This document shows, in pieces, positions 47,071 through 57,093 of a stretch of DNA of 64,000 nucleotides. The DNA is from Ulva prolifera (taxonomy: Eukaryota > Chlorophyta > Ulvophyceae > Ulvales > Ulvaceae). The stretch is taken from the NCBI GenBank assembly GCA_023078555.1, contig CM041203.1:3515981-3579980 (forward strand), given 5' to 3'. How positions within the stretch are numbered: the first letter of the stretch is position 1; the number at the start of each line of letters is the position of its first letter. The translations under genes were made by a program, and so were the position numbers. The notes below the pieces were generated by a model. The model ran no database searches. It had not been told where the DNA came from and saw only the letters and a list, made by a program, of their open reading frames with translations.

Positions 47071-49271
47071 TTATAACGTAAATCGCTTGGTGTCAAACTT
47101 CTTGTCCACGAGGCCAAGCTCGTGCTGTCTCAGCATGTACTTATATCCCTTGTCAATCATTCTGCATAAGATACTGCATCAATTATGCGATGCGTGATTT
47201 CACGGGTACTCCAGGCAGCAATGATCTCAGTCTGCGTACTCAAGAATTTCATTGTAATCTCGAAGTTTTAGGAAGTCCCCTCGTGTCCATTCCAATTGAT
47301 CATCCATGCTGTAATCCACAATCAATGATTTGCCTTCCCTCTGTAGAAATTCGCTGCAGGAATGACGATTCCTCAATGCAAAGCAGGATTCAGGATGTGG
47401 CAGGAAAGGCACACCCATGTTTGCAGACAGCGATTTGGGGTTCATGGCGTGGCACACCTGTTTTCGAAGTAAAAGAAGTCAGGAAAACTGCACAGCAAAC
47501 GCACAATGTTCATACGCATGTCTCCACCGTAGCAAATGCCTTGAGCTGTCACGCTCGTGGACTAGCTCGATGCAAGAAACCAGCTTGCCACGCATTGTCA
47601 GGCAGCTGCCATGTTGTCTCATACTCTGAGGCAGGTTGCGTTGCCACTTGCATACATCAAGTCTTGACACGTACCTGCCATCCCAACAGAACTCCCCTCT
47701 ATATTTGAGGAATGGTCGACCATCTAGGAAGAAAGGGACGTGCGCACTGCAAGTATAAGACACTCAGGGGTGTAGTGCCTGTGCAAGTCTAGGAGCATGC
47801 TGTACGATGATACAAATCAGCTGATACAAATCAGCTGCCTGGGCGTGTCCATACACAGGGAACAGCATCCATGTGATGCGAGCCATCGGTCGATACCTGG
47901 CCATGACGGCTTCAATCAGATCTTCTTTGCTGTCAAACTGGTTGATTTCAAACAGATCAAGTGTGGGTGCTCTCGCGATGATGACGTGTAGGCGATGTGA
48001 AACAAGCTCATGAGCATCGTCAGGCAGTAGCTTATCCAACCAGTCCCTGATCAATCCTGTAGCATCACTGGCAACGTTGTATCAGCTGTGTGTTCTCTAT
48101 GAAACTGCACTGACCCGATCACCGACCCGACTTTGGATCCCAATTGTGGACTGCAAATCACTTACCTCCCCAGATCCCCAGCAGTCCAAATTTGCGATTC
48201 CAGATATCATTCTGCACATACGATGATTTCTGGTTTTCGGGCAGAGAATCTGTGGGCAACCACCTGTGTCGCCGAACAGCCTATTCTGTCAATGAGACAC
48301 GCATCTCAACTTTGCAGGTACTGTCACACCTCAACAGACAGTTGATATGCCTCTTCCATGACCAGATCTGGGTCGATCCCACATGCGCACAGACATGCAA
48401 CCAGTGAGCCAGAGCTTGCGCCTGCCATGGGAACCTGCATCGCAACAAGGCAACTGCAAATGTCACAGAGTCAACCTGTCGTGTGTGGCATTGGTAAAGC
48501 ATAGTGGTGCAAGATGCCAGAATGCCATGTGAGCAAAGTCATGTCCACGTCAAAACGTCTGATGACGTGCGTGATGTGTCGGCATCGATATACTCGGGAT
48601 GCCTGTGTAGGGAGGATCGACATGAAAACACACATAGACCGGCACTTGGGTCTGGTCTGGGCATTCCTGCCAGATCACACCTTTGTAAGGTCATACTTCT
48701 CCTACAGACGAGGAGATGTCAGGAACATGATCTCGTCTGGCTGCTTCAGCTCACAGCACACTGCGAGACCGCACCTGCAAGAACTTGACTGCTCCCAGCT
48801 GCCAGAAGAAGTATATGCCTCCACCAGCAAATGACACAAAAAGGTCATGCTCTGCACATCGTTTTGTTTGGTTGACACTCAATCTGCAATTACTGCATAA
48901 TGATCTTGTCTGACGCATATACGTCCCCGCATGCGTGAATGGCTGGTGACATTGCTGGAGCAGGGCTCTTCAATTGGCCAGACCCGCACGGCATTTTCAA
49001 CGCGAAGTGCAAGCCCACGCCGATTTGAAATCAGATATCATTACAGCTGTAAGGTCAACTCACTTTCATCCGTGATAGACGCGGGCCACACGCGCTCTGG
49101 CACGCTCTCTTCAACAGCTGCCTCTGTTCGTTCTGCCTGTGGCACGACACGTGACGGGCTTCGTTGACTGCTGCATTCGGGACAAGTAGTTGATCGCATA
49201 GGTGTAGCGAGGTGTGATGTGCGAGGCACAGCTGCTCCTGCTGTCCTTCTTGGAAATTGCACTGTCACCAT
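47071..49271 (-). CDS. Patatin-like phospholipase/lipid acyl hydrolase
   Basis: Patatin-like enzymes hydrolyse glycerolipids with a Ser-Asp dyad. A possible N-terminal exon begins at ATG 49271 ('MVTVQFPRRTAGAAVPRTSH'), transit-like and Ser/Arg-rich. Its link to the next exon is unconfirmed, as I could not match the splice phase. The next exon (about 48870-48780) carries the glycine-rich oxyanion region 'FVSFAGGGIYFFWQLGAVKF'. The exon at 48440-48300 has the nucleophile elbow GASSG ('VPMAGASSGSLVACLCACG'). Then comes 'IRDWLDKLLPDDAHELVSHR' with 'EINQFDSKEDLIEAVMA' (48054-47880). The exon at 47750-47670 contains 'FLDGRPFLKYRGEFCWDG', with the catalytic Asp in DG next to a GTACGTG donor. Later exons are 'LQREGKSLIVDYSMDDQLEW' (about 47340) and a final one ending 'DKKFDTKRFTL' with TAA at 47071-47073. 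Substrate and compartment are unknown. Confidence 0.8.
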
Positions 49272-49479
49272 GTGTAGGCTTCGGATGTACTTGACACGAA
49301 CAATCTGCCCCAGGTGTGATGCTGGTCAGTGCAGTAACAAAGGATTCAACATGATTCGCTTCGAATATGCTTCACTGCTGCACCACTGTGCTGTTGTGAC
49401 GCGTCTCCGAACTGGCTCATCGCAAGATTCTGGTCTGGCGTGGACCAAAGCATCAGGATGGCAGTCTCAGGCGCGCAGC

Positions 49480-49713
49480 TCAGATACCAGGCTCACTAGG
49501 CAGCGCATGTGAAGCCGCGGTCAGCTGGACAAAGGTGTAGTTCCTTTCAATGCTCAGTGGTTTGGCTGCAGGGAGTACCGAGTCCCGCGGTACGCAAGCG
49601 TAGCGCCTCGAACCGTAGTGCTTTGGCCTTTCCGCACCCCTGATATCTCGGAGATAGCCTTCCCCTTTGTTACGAGTTTTGAAAGTGCGGCCTTGAACAT
49701 CTTTTGGCGGCAT
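49480..49713 (-). CDS. Possible small protein of unknown function
   Basis: From ATG 49713 a frame of 77 codons begins 'MPPKDVQGRTFKTRNKGEGY' and includes 'LRDIRGAERPKHYGSRRYA'. The first 55 residues are basic and Gly/Arg/Tyr-rich, and look more protein-like than the neighbouring frames. It may be the first exon of a longer gene or chance. I do not recognise it. It lies immediately upstream of the patatin gene, on the same strand. Confidence 0.3.
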   Translation of the reverse strand: MPPKDVQGRTFKTRNKGEGYLRDIRGAERPKHYGSRRYACVPRDSVLPAAKPLSIERNYTFVQLTAASHALPSEPGI

Positions 49714-51955
49714 GGCAGATACACAACAGCGTGATATGCCAAACGGTGGTCGCATCGTTGATGCGACTGTTACTCGTCCGGCCACAATGTGCGCTTTGTC
49801 AGCACTTTGCACACAGGGAAAGTCGGCCCCAACGAGGAAATTACCACCCGCTTGTGCTCCGGCCGTCTAAGAGTATCATTATCGATACCTTAGCAAAGTG
49901 ATTTACGCTCACAAGTTGTGCATACATTTTGAGATGATTGTGTTGACAATACTGCTATGTTTCGAGAACAAAGGCAGCTGCATTCGGTGCCATGGGCAAG
50001 GGCTTCTATGGCAGACCAATAAAGCAGAAGTGAACGAATGAGTATCGTAAGCCCAGGGCTGAAATGGTAGAGATGCATACAGCAGGGGTCACAAGTTCAA
50101 GCCCGAACGCCCACAGCTCACAGCTCAGGACAAAAGTCCTACCAAAGAAACAAAAGTTTTATTCGGGGGACACGTTATTAACAAACGACCACAACAACAA
50201 TGCATCTCGCCATGGCCACAAGGGCGTCCGCAACACCACTAACGCTGTGCCCAAACATTCCCCAGAAGAACACAAAAAGGAGCTCACACATGTCCTCTCA
50301 GGCACCCCATCCATCACTGATGTGCATGGCCATTGGATCCTCAACGATGTGCAAAAGCCATGGGATGCCTCCCCGCTCCAACGCCTGCCCTTCCCGCTTT
50401 GCGTCGATCTGGCGCGCAGGTGTCTACATGGATGCTTGCTCTCTCTATAGTGGGCTTGCTGAGGTACAGCCAGCAAATGCAGGATACGGCATGCAAGTGA
50501 CCATGATGCGCCTCATGCAGCAAGATGTGGGTGGCAGTGGAGTAGTTGCACCCGGGAGAATCTTTCACGTGACATGTTGCAGTCGCTGAAAAGCTCCATG
50601 CGCCTGTGCTTGATGCGCTTGGACAGCTGCATGAGCCGCAGTGTGTTCGCATGTCATTGTGTGCGTGAATCAATTTAGTCAGATGCACACACAGCGGAGC
50701 GTGGCTGTGGCCGGCGTGAGTGCTGCCGTTGCGTGGGTGTTTTGGTGTGTGCTGCGTGTTGCTTGTTGCGTGGTGTGCGGTTCCCCTGGTTCTTGCTTGC
50801 GGTGCTACCTGCCTCGCTTGCTTTGTCCTTGTAACACAGTGGAGCGTATGATGCGACCACCGTGTTGACCTGCCTCAGGGTGTGGTCAGGGCCTGAACAC
50901 GTAATTGAATGGGGAGAGGGTGTTGCTGCTGTGCGGACCGGCTGAGGTGGCAGAAAAGAGCAGGGGCGGCTGTGGTTGGGACCGCAAAGGATCAGAGGTT
51001 TCATGACGTGGATGCTGCAAAATCGTGATGGCATCATGATGATGCAAGGTCACGAATACGCGAAGCATATTACCTGCTAATGATAACATGCAGTCCTGTG
51101 CCAGTGCCTAGTCGCACCTGTGCGTGCTATTTGCTCGGCTTCAGCGGCTCCTGCTGGCATAACACTAACATTGCGAAACAGTTTCTGGCCTGCGGGCGAT
51201 GTGAGGGCAGGTGATTACAAGGGGTACCTGAGGTCTTGCAAGGCTGTTCTCCGGTGAAAAGGTTTAGGCCACCACCGATGCTGCGAAAGACGGTGCAGTT
51301 TGCCTGAGGTGATGTGTGAGTCCTCATGTAGCGGAGCAGAGAGGTCTGTTTTACTGTGTCATGATGACATCGGCTGTGTCAGTGCTCATGTCGTTGCTAT
51401 GCCAGGCGCGTGCCTATGTACAAGGATGTACAGCGGGTCCTCCGACGCCAACGCCCTCGAAAATGAGGACCAGCCCGGATTGATGAGACTGCAAAGCGTC
51501 GAGATGCATCTTACCGCCATGTTGTTAGATGATTGCAGTCTGACCATGGTGTCGACAAGCAGAGAAGTGTGTCGCTGCAGCGTATGCATGGCTTGAGGCA
51601 TGCATGCGCTAGCTGCGAAGGTGAGCCGGACGATCGCGCCACGGAACGTGCCGCATTGTCTACATCCAATCAACTAGACCGAGCCCTGCAGGGTCAATCA
51701 TCCGATGGAATGCCGTTAAAATAGAACTTATGACCAGTCGCACGTGACTTTCTGTACAGATGAGATCATGAGCGTCCTTTGCCGAGAGCAGGCGCATCTA
51801 CTCATGGCTGTGCTAATGCACTGCAGCAAACGTGCGATCACGTTGTGACCTACGTATTCTGAACAGGTTAGGCCGACCAGTAGCGGTGTATCCGTGGCAG
51901 TCTTTCGTCTGCGATCGAGCTTTCGTCAGTTCACGGCTTGCAGAGGGGGGCAGCT
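49714..51955. other. Gene-poor region upstream of the kinase
   Basis: About 2.2 kb without a recognisable gene. It includes copy B of the dispersed repeat (50799-50841), a GT-rich stretch before it (50700-50790), and a short tRNA-like segment at about 50050-50110 that is too short and unpaired to call. Open frames of up to 128 codons (50064-50450, +) look random in composition. The kinase promoter is expected near 51900. Confidence 0.45.
50799..50841 (+). repeat. Dispersed repeat block, copy B (matches 4051-4093 on the other strand)
   Basis: Matches the reverse complement of 4051-4093 at 36 of 43 bases with no gaps. About 220 bp downstream, TGATGCAAGGTCA at 51040-51052 is a weak inverted partner of TGTCCTTGTAACACA (50824-50838), echoing the spacing of the inverted repeats beside copy A. 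GTGTGGTCAG occurs downstream of that motif in both loci (near 3898 and 50880). Confidence 0.6.
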
Positions 51956-53902
51956 ATGATCGACGCGGGCCCAGGTTTTCAATACGTACGACTTCGCAGC
52001 ATATTTTGTTGCCGTGGATTCCTGGCTTGCACTTCGCTGATCCTGTAATGCTCGTATCGTCGTTTGGCCGCAAGTGGTAGAGGTGCCCGTGCTTCTGAGC
52101 TGTGTGCGAAATTTGCGAGACGGAGTGTGACCATCTACCTACGATACAGATGAGAGACCTAGGGTCTGGTAATTTTGGAGTGTGCCAGTTGATGGTGGAT
52201 TTGGTTGATGGCGAACATGTCGCTGTGAAGTTCTTGCCCCGAGGACATAAGGTGTGCATCGTTGGTCCATGCAGTGGCCCAGGCACACCTACCAGCATGG
52301 CGACAACGTCGCGCGATGCACTGCAATCCACAGTATATACTGACCGCAGCATCGTCGTGACATGACAGGCTTCACAGTGTCTCACCTGTGCTCAGGTTCA
52401 CAGCTTGCAACAGAGTGTCCTATGCATTCATAACGTGCACTGGGACAATGGCACATGCTGTTGCAGATTGATCGTAACGTTCAACGTGAGCTTTTGGTAC
52501 ACTGCCAGTTGCAGCATCCAAACATTGTTGGATTCAAGAGGGTGCGCAAACCTCCCAGCCACTGTGATGCATCGGTCTTCCTACCAACCTAGGCGATAGT
52601 GATGACGGACGTGCAGGTGTTCCTGACACCGACCCATCTGGGCATAGTTCTACAGTATGCCGCCGGGGGCGAGCTGTTTGAGCGTGTGAAGCAGGCAGGC
52701 CATTTCAGTGAGGACGAGGCGCGGTACTTTTTTCAGCAACTCATCACTGGAGTCCGGTATTGTCATCGCAAGAACTTCGCGCACAGGGATCTGAAGCTAG
52801 AAAATACGCTACTTGACTCCTCGCCAGCCCCTTTGTTGAAGATCGCTGACTTTGGGTACTGCAAAGATCTCGTGTTTGACACCCCACCCAAGTCGACTGT
52901 GGGCACACCGGCATATATCAGCCCGGTGCGGATATATACCCTGCCACGCGAATCATCACCTGGCCTAGATCGTGGACATCGCAGCCGTGAGCGCCTGCTC
53001 TGGCGTCATGTGCCCGCACATGAAGCATACATGGCCACCAGGGCGGCCATGCTACCAATCAGCCAGGTCAACACTCAGGCACTGCGTGTCATGGCCGTCC
53101 TTCACCGTGTGGTCCACTGGAGCATGTGGTAGATGTTGACCTTTCTGAAGCGTGGCTTGTGTCGTTGATGAACTTGATCTGTCAGCAGGTGGTTGCAGCA
53201 CAGTCAGCCGAAAGGCCACTGCACATGCATACCATATCACCTAATCCTGCGCCTGCATTGTGTGACAGGTTTCACCAGGGCAGGTACTTGGGATCAATTG
53301 GGCCCCCCCATGCAGGAAGTGCTCGGTACAAATCACCAGTATGATGGTAAAGCCGCTGATGTGTGGTCTTGTGGCGTGCATCTGTATGTGATGCTGGTGG
53401 GGGCTTATCCATTTGACGATCCCCGCTGTCCTGGAAATATCACAACGATAGTGAGGAACATTAAAATGGCCAACTACCACTGGCCGAGAACTCTCCAGTT
53501 GACTGATGAGGTCAAGGACCTGGTAAACCGCATTCTAGTGCCTCACTCCGAGCAGCGTATAACAATTGAAGGCATCATGCAGCATCCGTGGTACTTGAAG
53601 AACCTTCCGGACGAGCTGAGGGTACGAAGCACTGCAGATAAAGCTGCTGGTATGTGTTTGTGTATCTTACGAGGCCCTGCCGCCACCTCGATAGGTCAAC
53701 TTAGCTGCTTGTGCTTTGTCATCATCTGGAAGGCAATGTTCCTGCCAATTAAAGCAATTCGGACTGCGCCTGTTTAGGATAGGTTGCACTCCCACCCGCT
53801 TTGTGTTTGCAGGACGACTGTCGAGGCCTACCATGCTATCAGAGATGTACTCAGCCAAAAGACGAGATAAAAGCCATATTGAAAAAGGCCAAGCAAATCT
53901 GA
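51956..53902 (+). CDS. SNRK2: SnRK2-type Ser/Thr protein kinase
   Basis: SnRK2 kinases act in stress and nutrient signalling in plants and algae. A short first exon (51956-51985, '[10 protein letters not shown]') joins in phase to the exon from 52150, '[15 protein letters not shown]', with the glycine loop and catalytic Lys in '[12 protein letters not shown]'. The next exon is '[20 protein letters not shown]' (52469-52540). Then '[20 protein letters not shown]', '[18 protein letters not shown]', the catalytic '[13 protein letters not shown]', 'IADFGYCKD' and '[13 protein letters not shown]' (52610-52925). The exon from about 53319 begins '[20 protein letters not shown]' and includes '[14 protein letters not shown]' and '[18 protein letters not shown]', all SnRK2 hallmarks. 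The last exon (53813-53902) encodes '[16 protein letters not shown]' and stops at TGA 53900-53902. A near-duplicate of the QPKDEIKA coding sequence lies just past that stop. No long acidic C-terminal tail of the ABA-responsive subgroup is evident. Confidence 0.9.
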
Positions 53903-53923
53903 GCAAAAGATGAGATAAAAGCC
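53853..53923 (+). repeat. Imperfect direct repeat spanning the kinase stop codon
   Basis: AGCCAAAAGACGAGATAAAA plus GCC (53853-53875) recurs as AGCAAAAGATGAGATAAAAG plus CC (53902-53923), differing by one missing base and one substitution. The first copy encodes PKDEIKA and the second, in the same frame after the TGA, encodes AKDEIKA. Confidence 0.85.
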
Positions 53924-54395
53924 TTCACGGATGGCGGTCATAGTCTGGCCTCACTGAATGTCCTATGGGATTTGTCACCGTCGGTGGAACCCTCAAATAA
54001 GCTCGAGGTAGACTTGGTTCTTCCCGGGAATCACTAGTTAACGCTGCCACAGTGTATGCAAGGATGTGGCATCAACAGTATATTTTATTTAGCAGCCATT
54101 CTCATTGATTAGCAAGTGAATCGTGTTCTGCCTGGCCATCATGCATTTGAACACTGCAAAAAGTCAAAGATACCTTGTCACGGATGTTTCCCATGATGCC
54201 AGTTATGTGCTGTGGGAGTCTCGCCACAGACTGTGACGTAGCCCCTTGTTCACTTCGCCTGTCCGACTTCTGGATCTGCACTACCCAAAATTGGACAACA
54301 CATGTAAAAAAAGTAGGCAGGTAGGGCTTTACATATCGGCGTTGCTGCAATTTGCAGATACACTGCCATGGCAGACACACGGAAAGCACCATTCA
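53903..54395. other. Convergent 3' region between the kinase and eIF3d
   Basis: About 490 bp. The kinase frame remains open past its TGA to a TAG at about 54039. Otherwise no gene is recognisable. Confidence 0.4.
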
Positions 54396-56577
54396 CTACA
54401 CAGTCGTGGAAGTGGCAGGAGCGGATTCATCATCTTCATCGTACTCTGCATTCTGCGAGAATGCATTTGCAGGCACCTCGTACAGGTACATGAGCTGCTT
54501 GTTCGGATCTTTCATCAACACATACTTATCCTTGCCCAGCTTGAAGCAGAGATCTATGATCGCCTTCACAATCGCCCAGCAGTTGCGCATATTGATGTTC
54601 AACTGCGATGCCAGGTCCTTTGGTTTCTGCATCTGTGTCACTAGCAGCGTGTGGTTGTGGTTGTCCTTTGGCGATTGACGAGTCACAAACCCGACCTTAA
54701 GCACCTCACAGTCTGCGAGCAGAGCAGACAGTGTCCAGCGAGCTACACGATTACTGTTGTTCTTGACTTCCATTGCCATCGCTGCAGCGCTCTGATGCTC
54801 AAGCTTCTGCTTCCAGTCCACGTCTGAAGAGCCCAATGTGCCCTGGTTGAACGTGCGGATGCACATCAACTGGTCCTTGCCCTGGCGGTTGATGATACCG
54901 TCAACCTCACAACGCACAGCAATGTTGAGATCCTCTGCAAGCTTCCAGGTGCGATACCGGTAGCCTACCATCGACAACTCCTCCTTCGAACCCTCCTGCA
55001 GGCACAGGGCAAGATTGCGGCAGATGAGTCTTCCTGATCAGCCTACGGCGAGGCATGACTGCACGAGATCCTCTACTAGATCCTCTGGGCTCGTCGGCAC
55101 ATGTTATAATTGTGAAGGCGTATCAGGGTGGGGAGGACAAGAGCCGCACCGTGGCAAACGGATTGGCCTCACCAAAGTCGGATTTCTGTGAGCGGTCTAG
55201 GCACTGCTGGCTGAAGTTTTGTCGGATGGCGGTTGCCTCTAGGGCCAGTTGGTGCACACCATTGATGGTGTCGTCCTCTTGTACACCCTCTGCTGCGCAC
55301 TCGTTGACCGTCTCCTGATCAAGCACCGAGTTTGGGCGCTTGTCAAACCAGAGCTGGTCCCCCTTCCGTGTGATGATGATGTCCCAAGAGTACACGGATC
55401 GTGGCGTGCACATGAGCGCTGTGAGCACTGAATCAGTGAAGAACACACGGGCCTTGCCCTCTGCTGCAGCCTGGGCAAGCACAGGGTCCTCCGATGCAGT
55501 GACAGAGCGGAATGCTGCCTGTGTCTTCATGAGGACAAGGCGATTCTTTGGCGTGACCCGGTCAATGCTCTTGTCGTAGTGTGCCAGCTTGCCACACTTC
55601 TTGAAGTCCTCAGGCTCCCCAACATCAAGCTGCATTTTGCCCAACACCGGCACTTGCAGCTGCTCCAGCACGGACCACTCAGGCCGGATGTCAATGGACG
55701 GCGAGTACTGGACCATGTTCTGCATGCATACATGGAGTCGGTGTTATCTATCATTGTGTTCTATCAATCCGAGTTTTGCTTTGTATCCCCATTCTCCACA
55801 AATATGGCAATCACCATTGCCGCACTTGTTGGTCTCAGCCATGATAGACTGTCATGTCAGAGGACAGCCATGCACAGAAATCAACACGCACCCGCTGCTC
55901 CCGCCAGTACTGCGGTCGCTTCTGGTGCTGCTGCTGGCGATTGCGCTGGTTGTCCTGCTTGGGGTTGACCGTGCGATAGTCGTCTTTGTCAGCGTTGCGC
56001 TTGTTCTGGAACTGGTGATGGCGCCGCTGGCCCATATTCTTTGAGCGTGTTGGCCGACTGTCTACGAGATGGAAGTTGCTATCCTGTAGAAGTGTATATC
56101 TGGGAGGTAGCATGGTTAAATGGGAATGCCATGCTCAAGCACTGCGGCATGGGAGTCTGCAGAAATGGGCATACCTCATTGTCCATTGAGAAGTTGAAAA
56201 CATTGTTTACGTTGTGTTTGCCTGCACATATCCCTTCCTTGTATGACAGCAGCACCAGGTAGCAATACATGGAACGCAGCAGCCCATACGCGGTAGCTAC
56301 ACACCAGCTTGGACCCGAGGAAAATTGCTGCTTGTCCAGTCCGAAGCTCGCCCCAGCGGGTCGTTCTTGGAAAACGGAGCGAATGGGACATTCTCCAGGC
56401 CTGGGGGCACGCCAACTGGCCTGTACCAAGAACCGGGCGCGAATTTACACCGATCAACGCGAGTTCGTTACAAACTCAAAAGCATCGATTTTCATGCAAT
56501 TAGAGGTCGGTGCGGACGGACTCGTACCCCCAGCCTTCCTCGTTTACTTGTACGTCAAGTAAATTCAACGCCGCCAT
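54396..56577 (-). CDS. EIF3D: Translation initiation factor eIF3 subunit d (cap-binding subunit)
   Basis: eIF3d is the eIF3 subunit that can bind the mRNA cap and contacts mRNA at the ribosomal exit channel. The ATG at 56577 gives 'MAALNLLDVQVNEEGWGYES', matching the family's 'NxxGWG' start. The next exon has 'VPFAPFSKNDPLGRASDWTS' (56390-56310), the most conserved N-terminal motif. Then comes a basic, Gln-rich segment ('RRHHQFQNKRNADKD', about 56010). The cap-binding domain follows: 'IDIRPEWSVLEQLQVPVLGK', 'FFTDSVLTALMCTPRSVYSW', 'GDQLWFDKRPNSVLDQETVN' (55700-55300). The C-terminal exon (54977-54396) has 'VGYRYRTWKLAEDLNIAVRC', 'VDWKQKLEHQSAAAMAMEVK', 'ASQLNINMRNCWAIVKAIID' and 'LMKDPNKQLMYLYEVP', ending in an acidic tail ('YDEDDESAPATSTTV'). 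All parts are in the expected order. Confidence 0.95.
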
Positions 56578-57093
56578 CTTACCTATGATCTGACGCACAG
56601 ACTGCAAGACAAGAGAAGGCTCAGACACGGGCTGCATTCTCTAGCGAGCGGGCGTATCGAAACGACGCTGACGCAAGAATCGGGCCGTGGAGGCTGAGGA
56701 CAGCTCGGTCTCAGCACGTCGTGACGAGGGAATACCCCCTGCCCCACCACGAGTGTATCGGGGGACCGATTATACACGAACAGTTTGCCATATATGCGCA
56801 GACGTGCCACGAAGCATTGAATGCAGGTCAGGCATGCGGCATGCCACGAGCCACATATGCTAGCCTGGTTCATGCGATCGAGTGTGCCATTTGCAGCGTC
56901 GAGAGCCACGATGGAAATGGCATGGCGCAGTGCACACAAATCTCTTAGGCCTGCGACTCCGGTGCCCTGGATCAGAATTGCATGTGCTGCTATGTAGTTG
57001 TGTCGTCAGTGCTGTCTTGTAGGCCTCTGCTGGGGGTCCATCTCTCTCAGCCTGCTGTAGACAGTGGTCAGTCGTTTGGGCAACCGATCGGAC
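56578..57093. promoter_or_regulatory. Shared divergent promoter region of eIF3d and APC1
   Basis: The start codons of eIF3d (56577, minus) and APC1 (57094, plus) are 516 bp apart and point away from each other, so the interval must hold both promoters. A 5' untranslated exon of APC1 could also lie here, since an acceptor-like CTGTAG occurs at about 57060. No TATA box is obvious at a typical distance from either start. Confidence 0.45.

Noticed and set aside
50050-50115. tRNA-like segment (GGTAGAG followed by AGTTCAAGCCCG)
   Set aside because: The A- and B-box-like pieces are present but only about 58 bases lie between the acceptor-like ends, the anticodon arm does not pair and the T arm is imperfect. 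At best it is a tRNA-derived fragment.
51386-51673. Minus-strand frame of 95 codons upstream of the kinase
   Set aside because: It resembles no family, has no splice context and lies in a gene-poor region where frames of this length are expected by chance.
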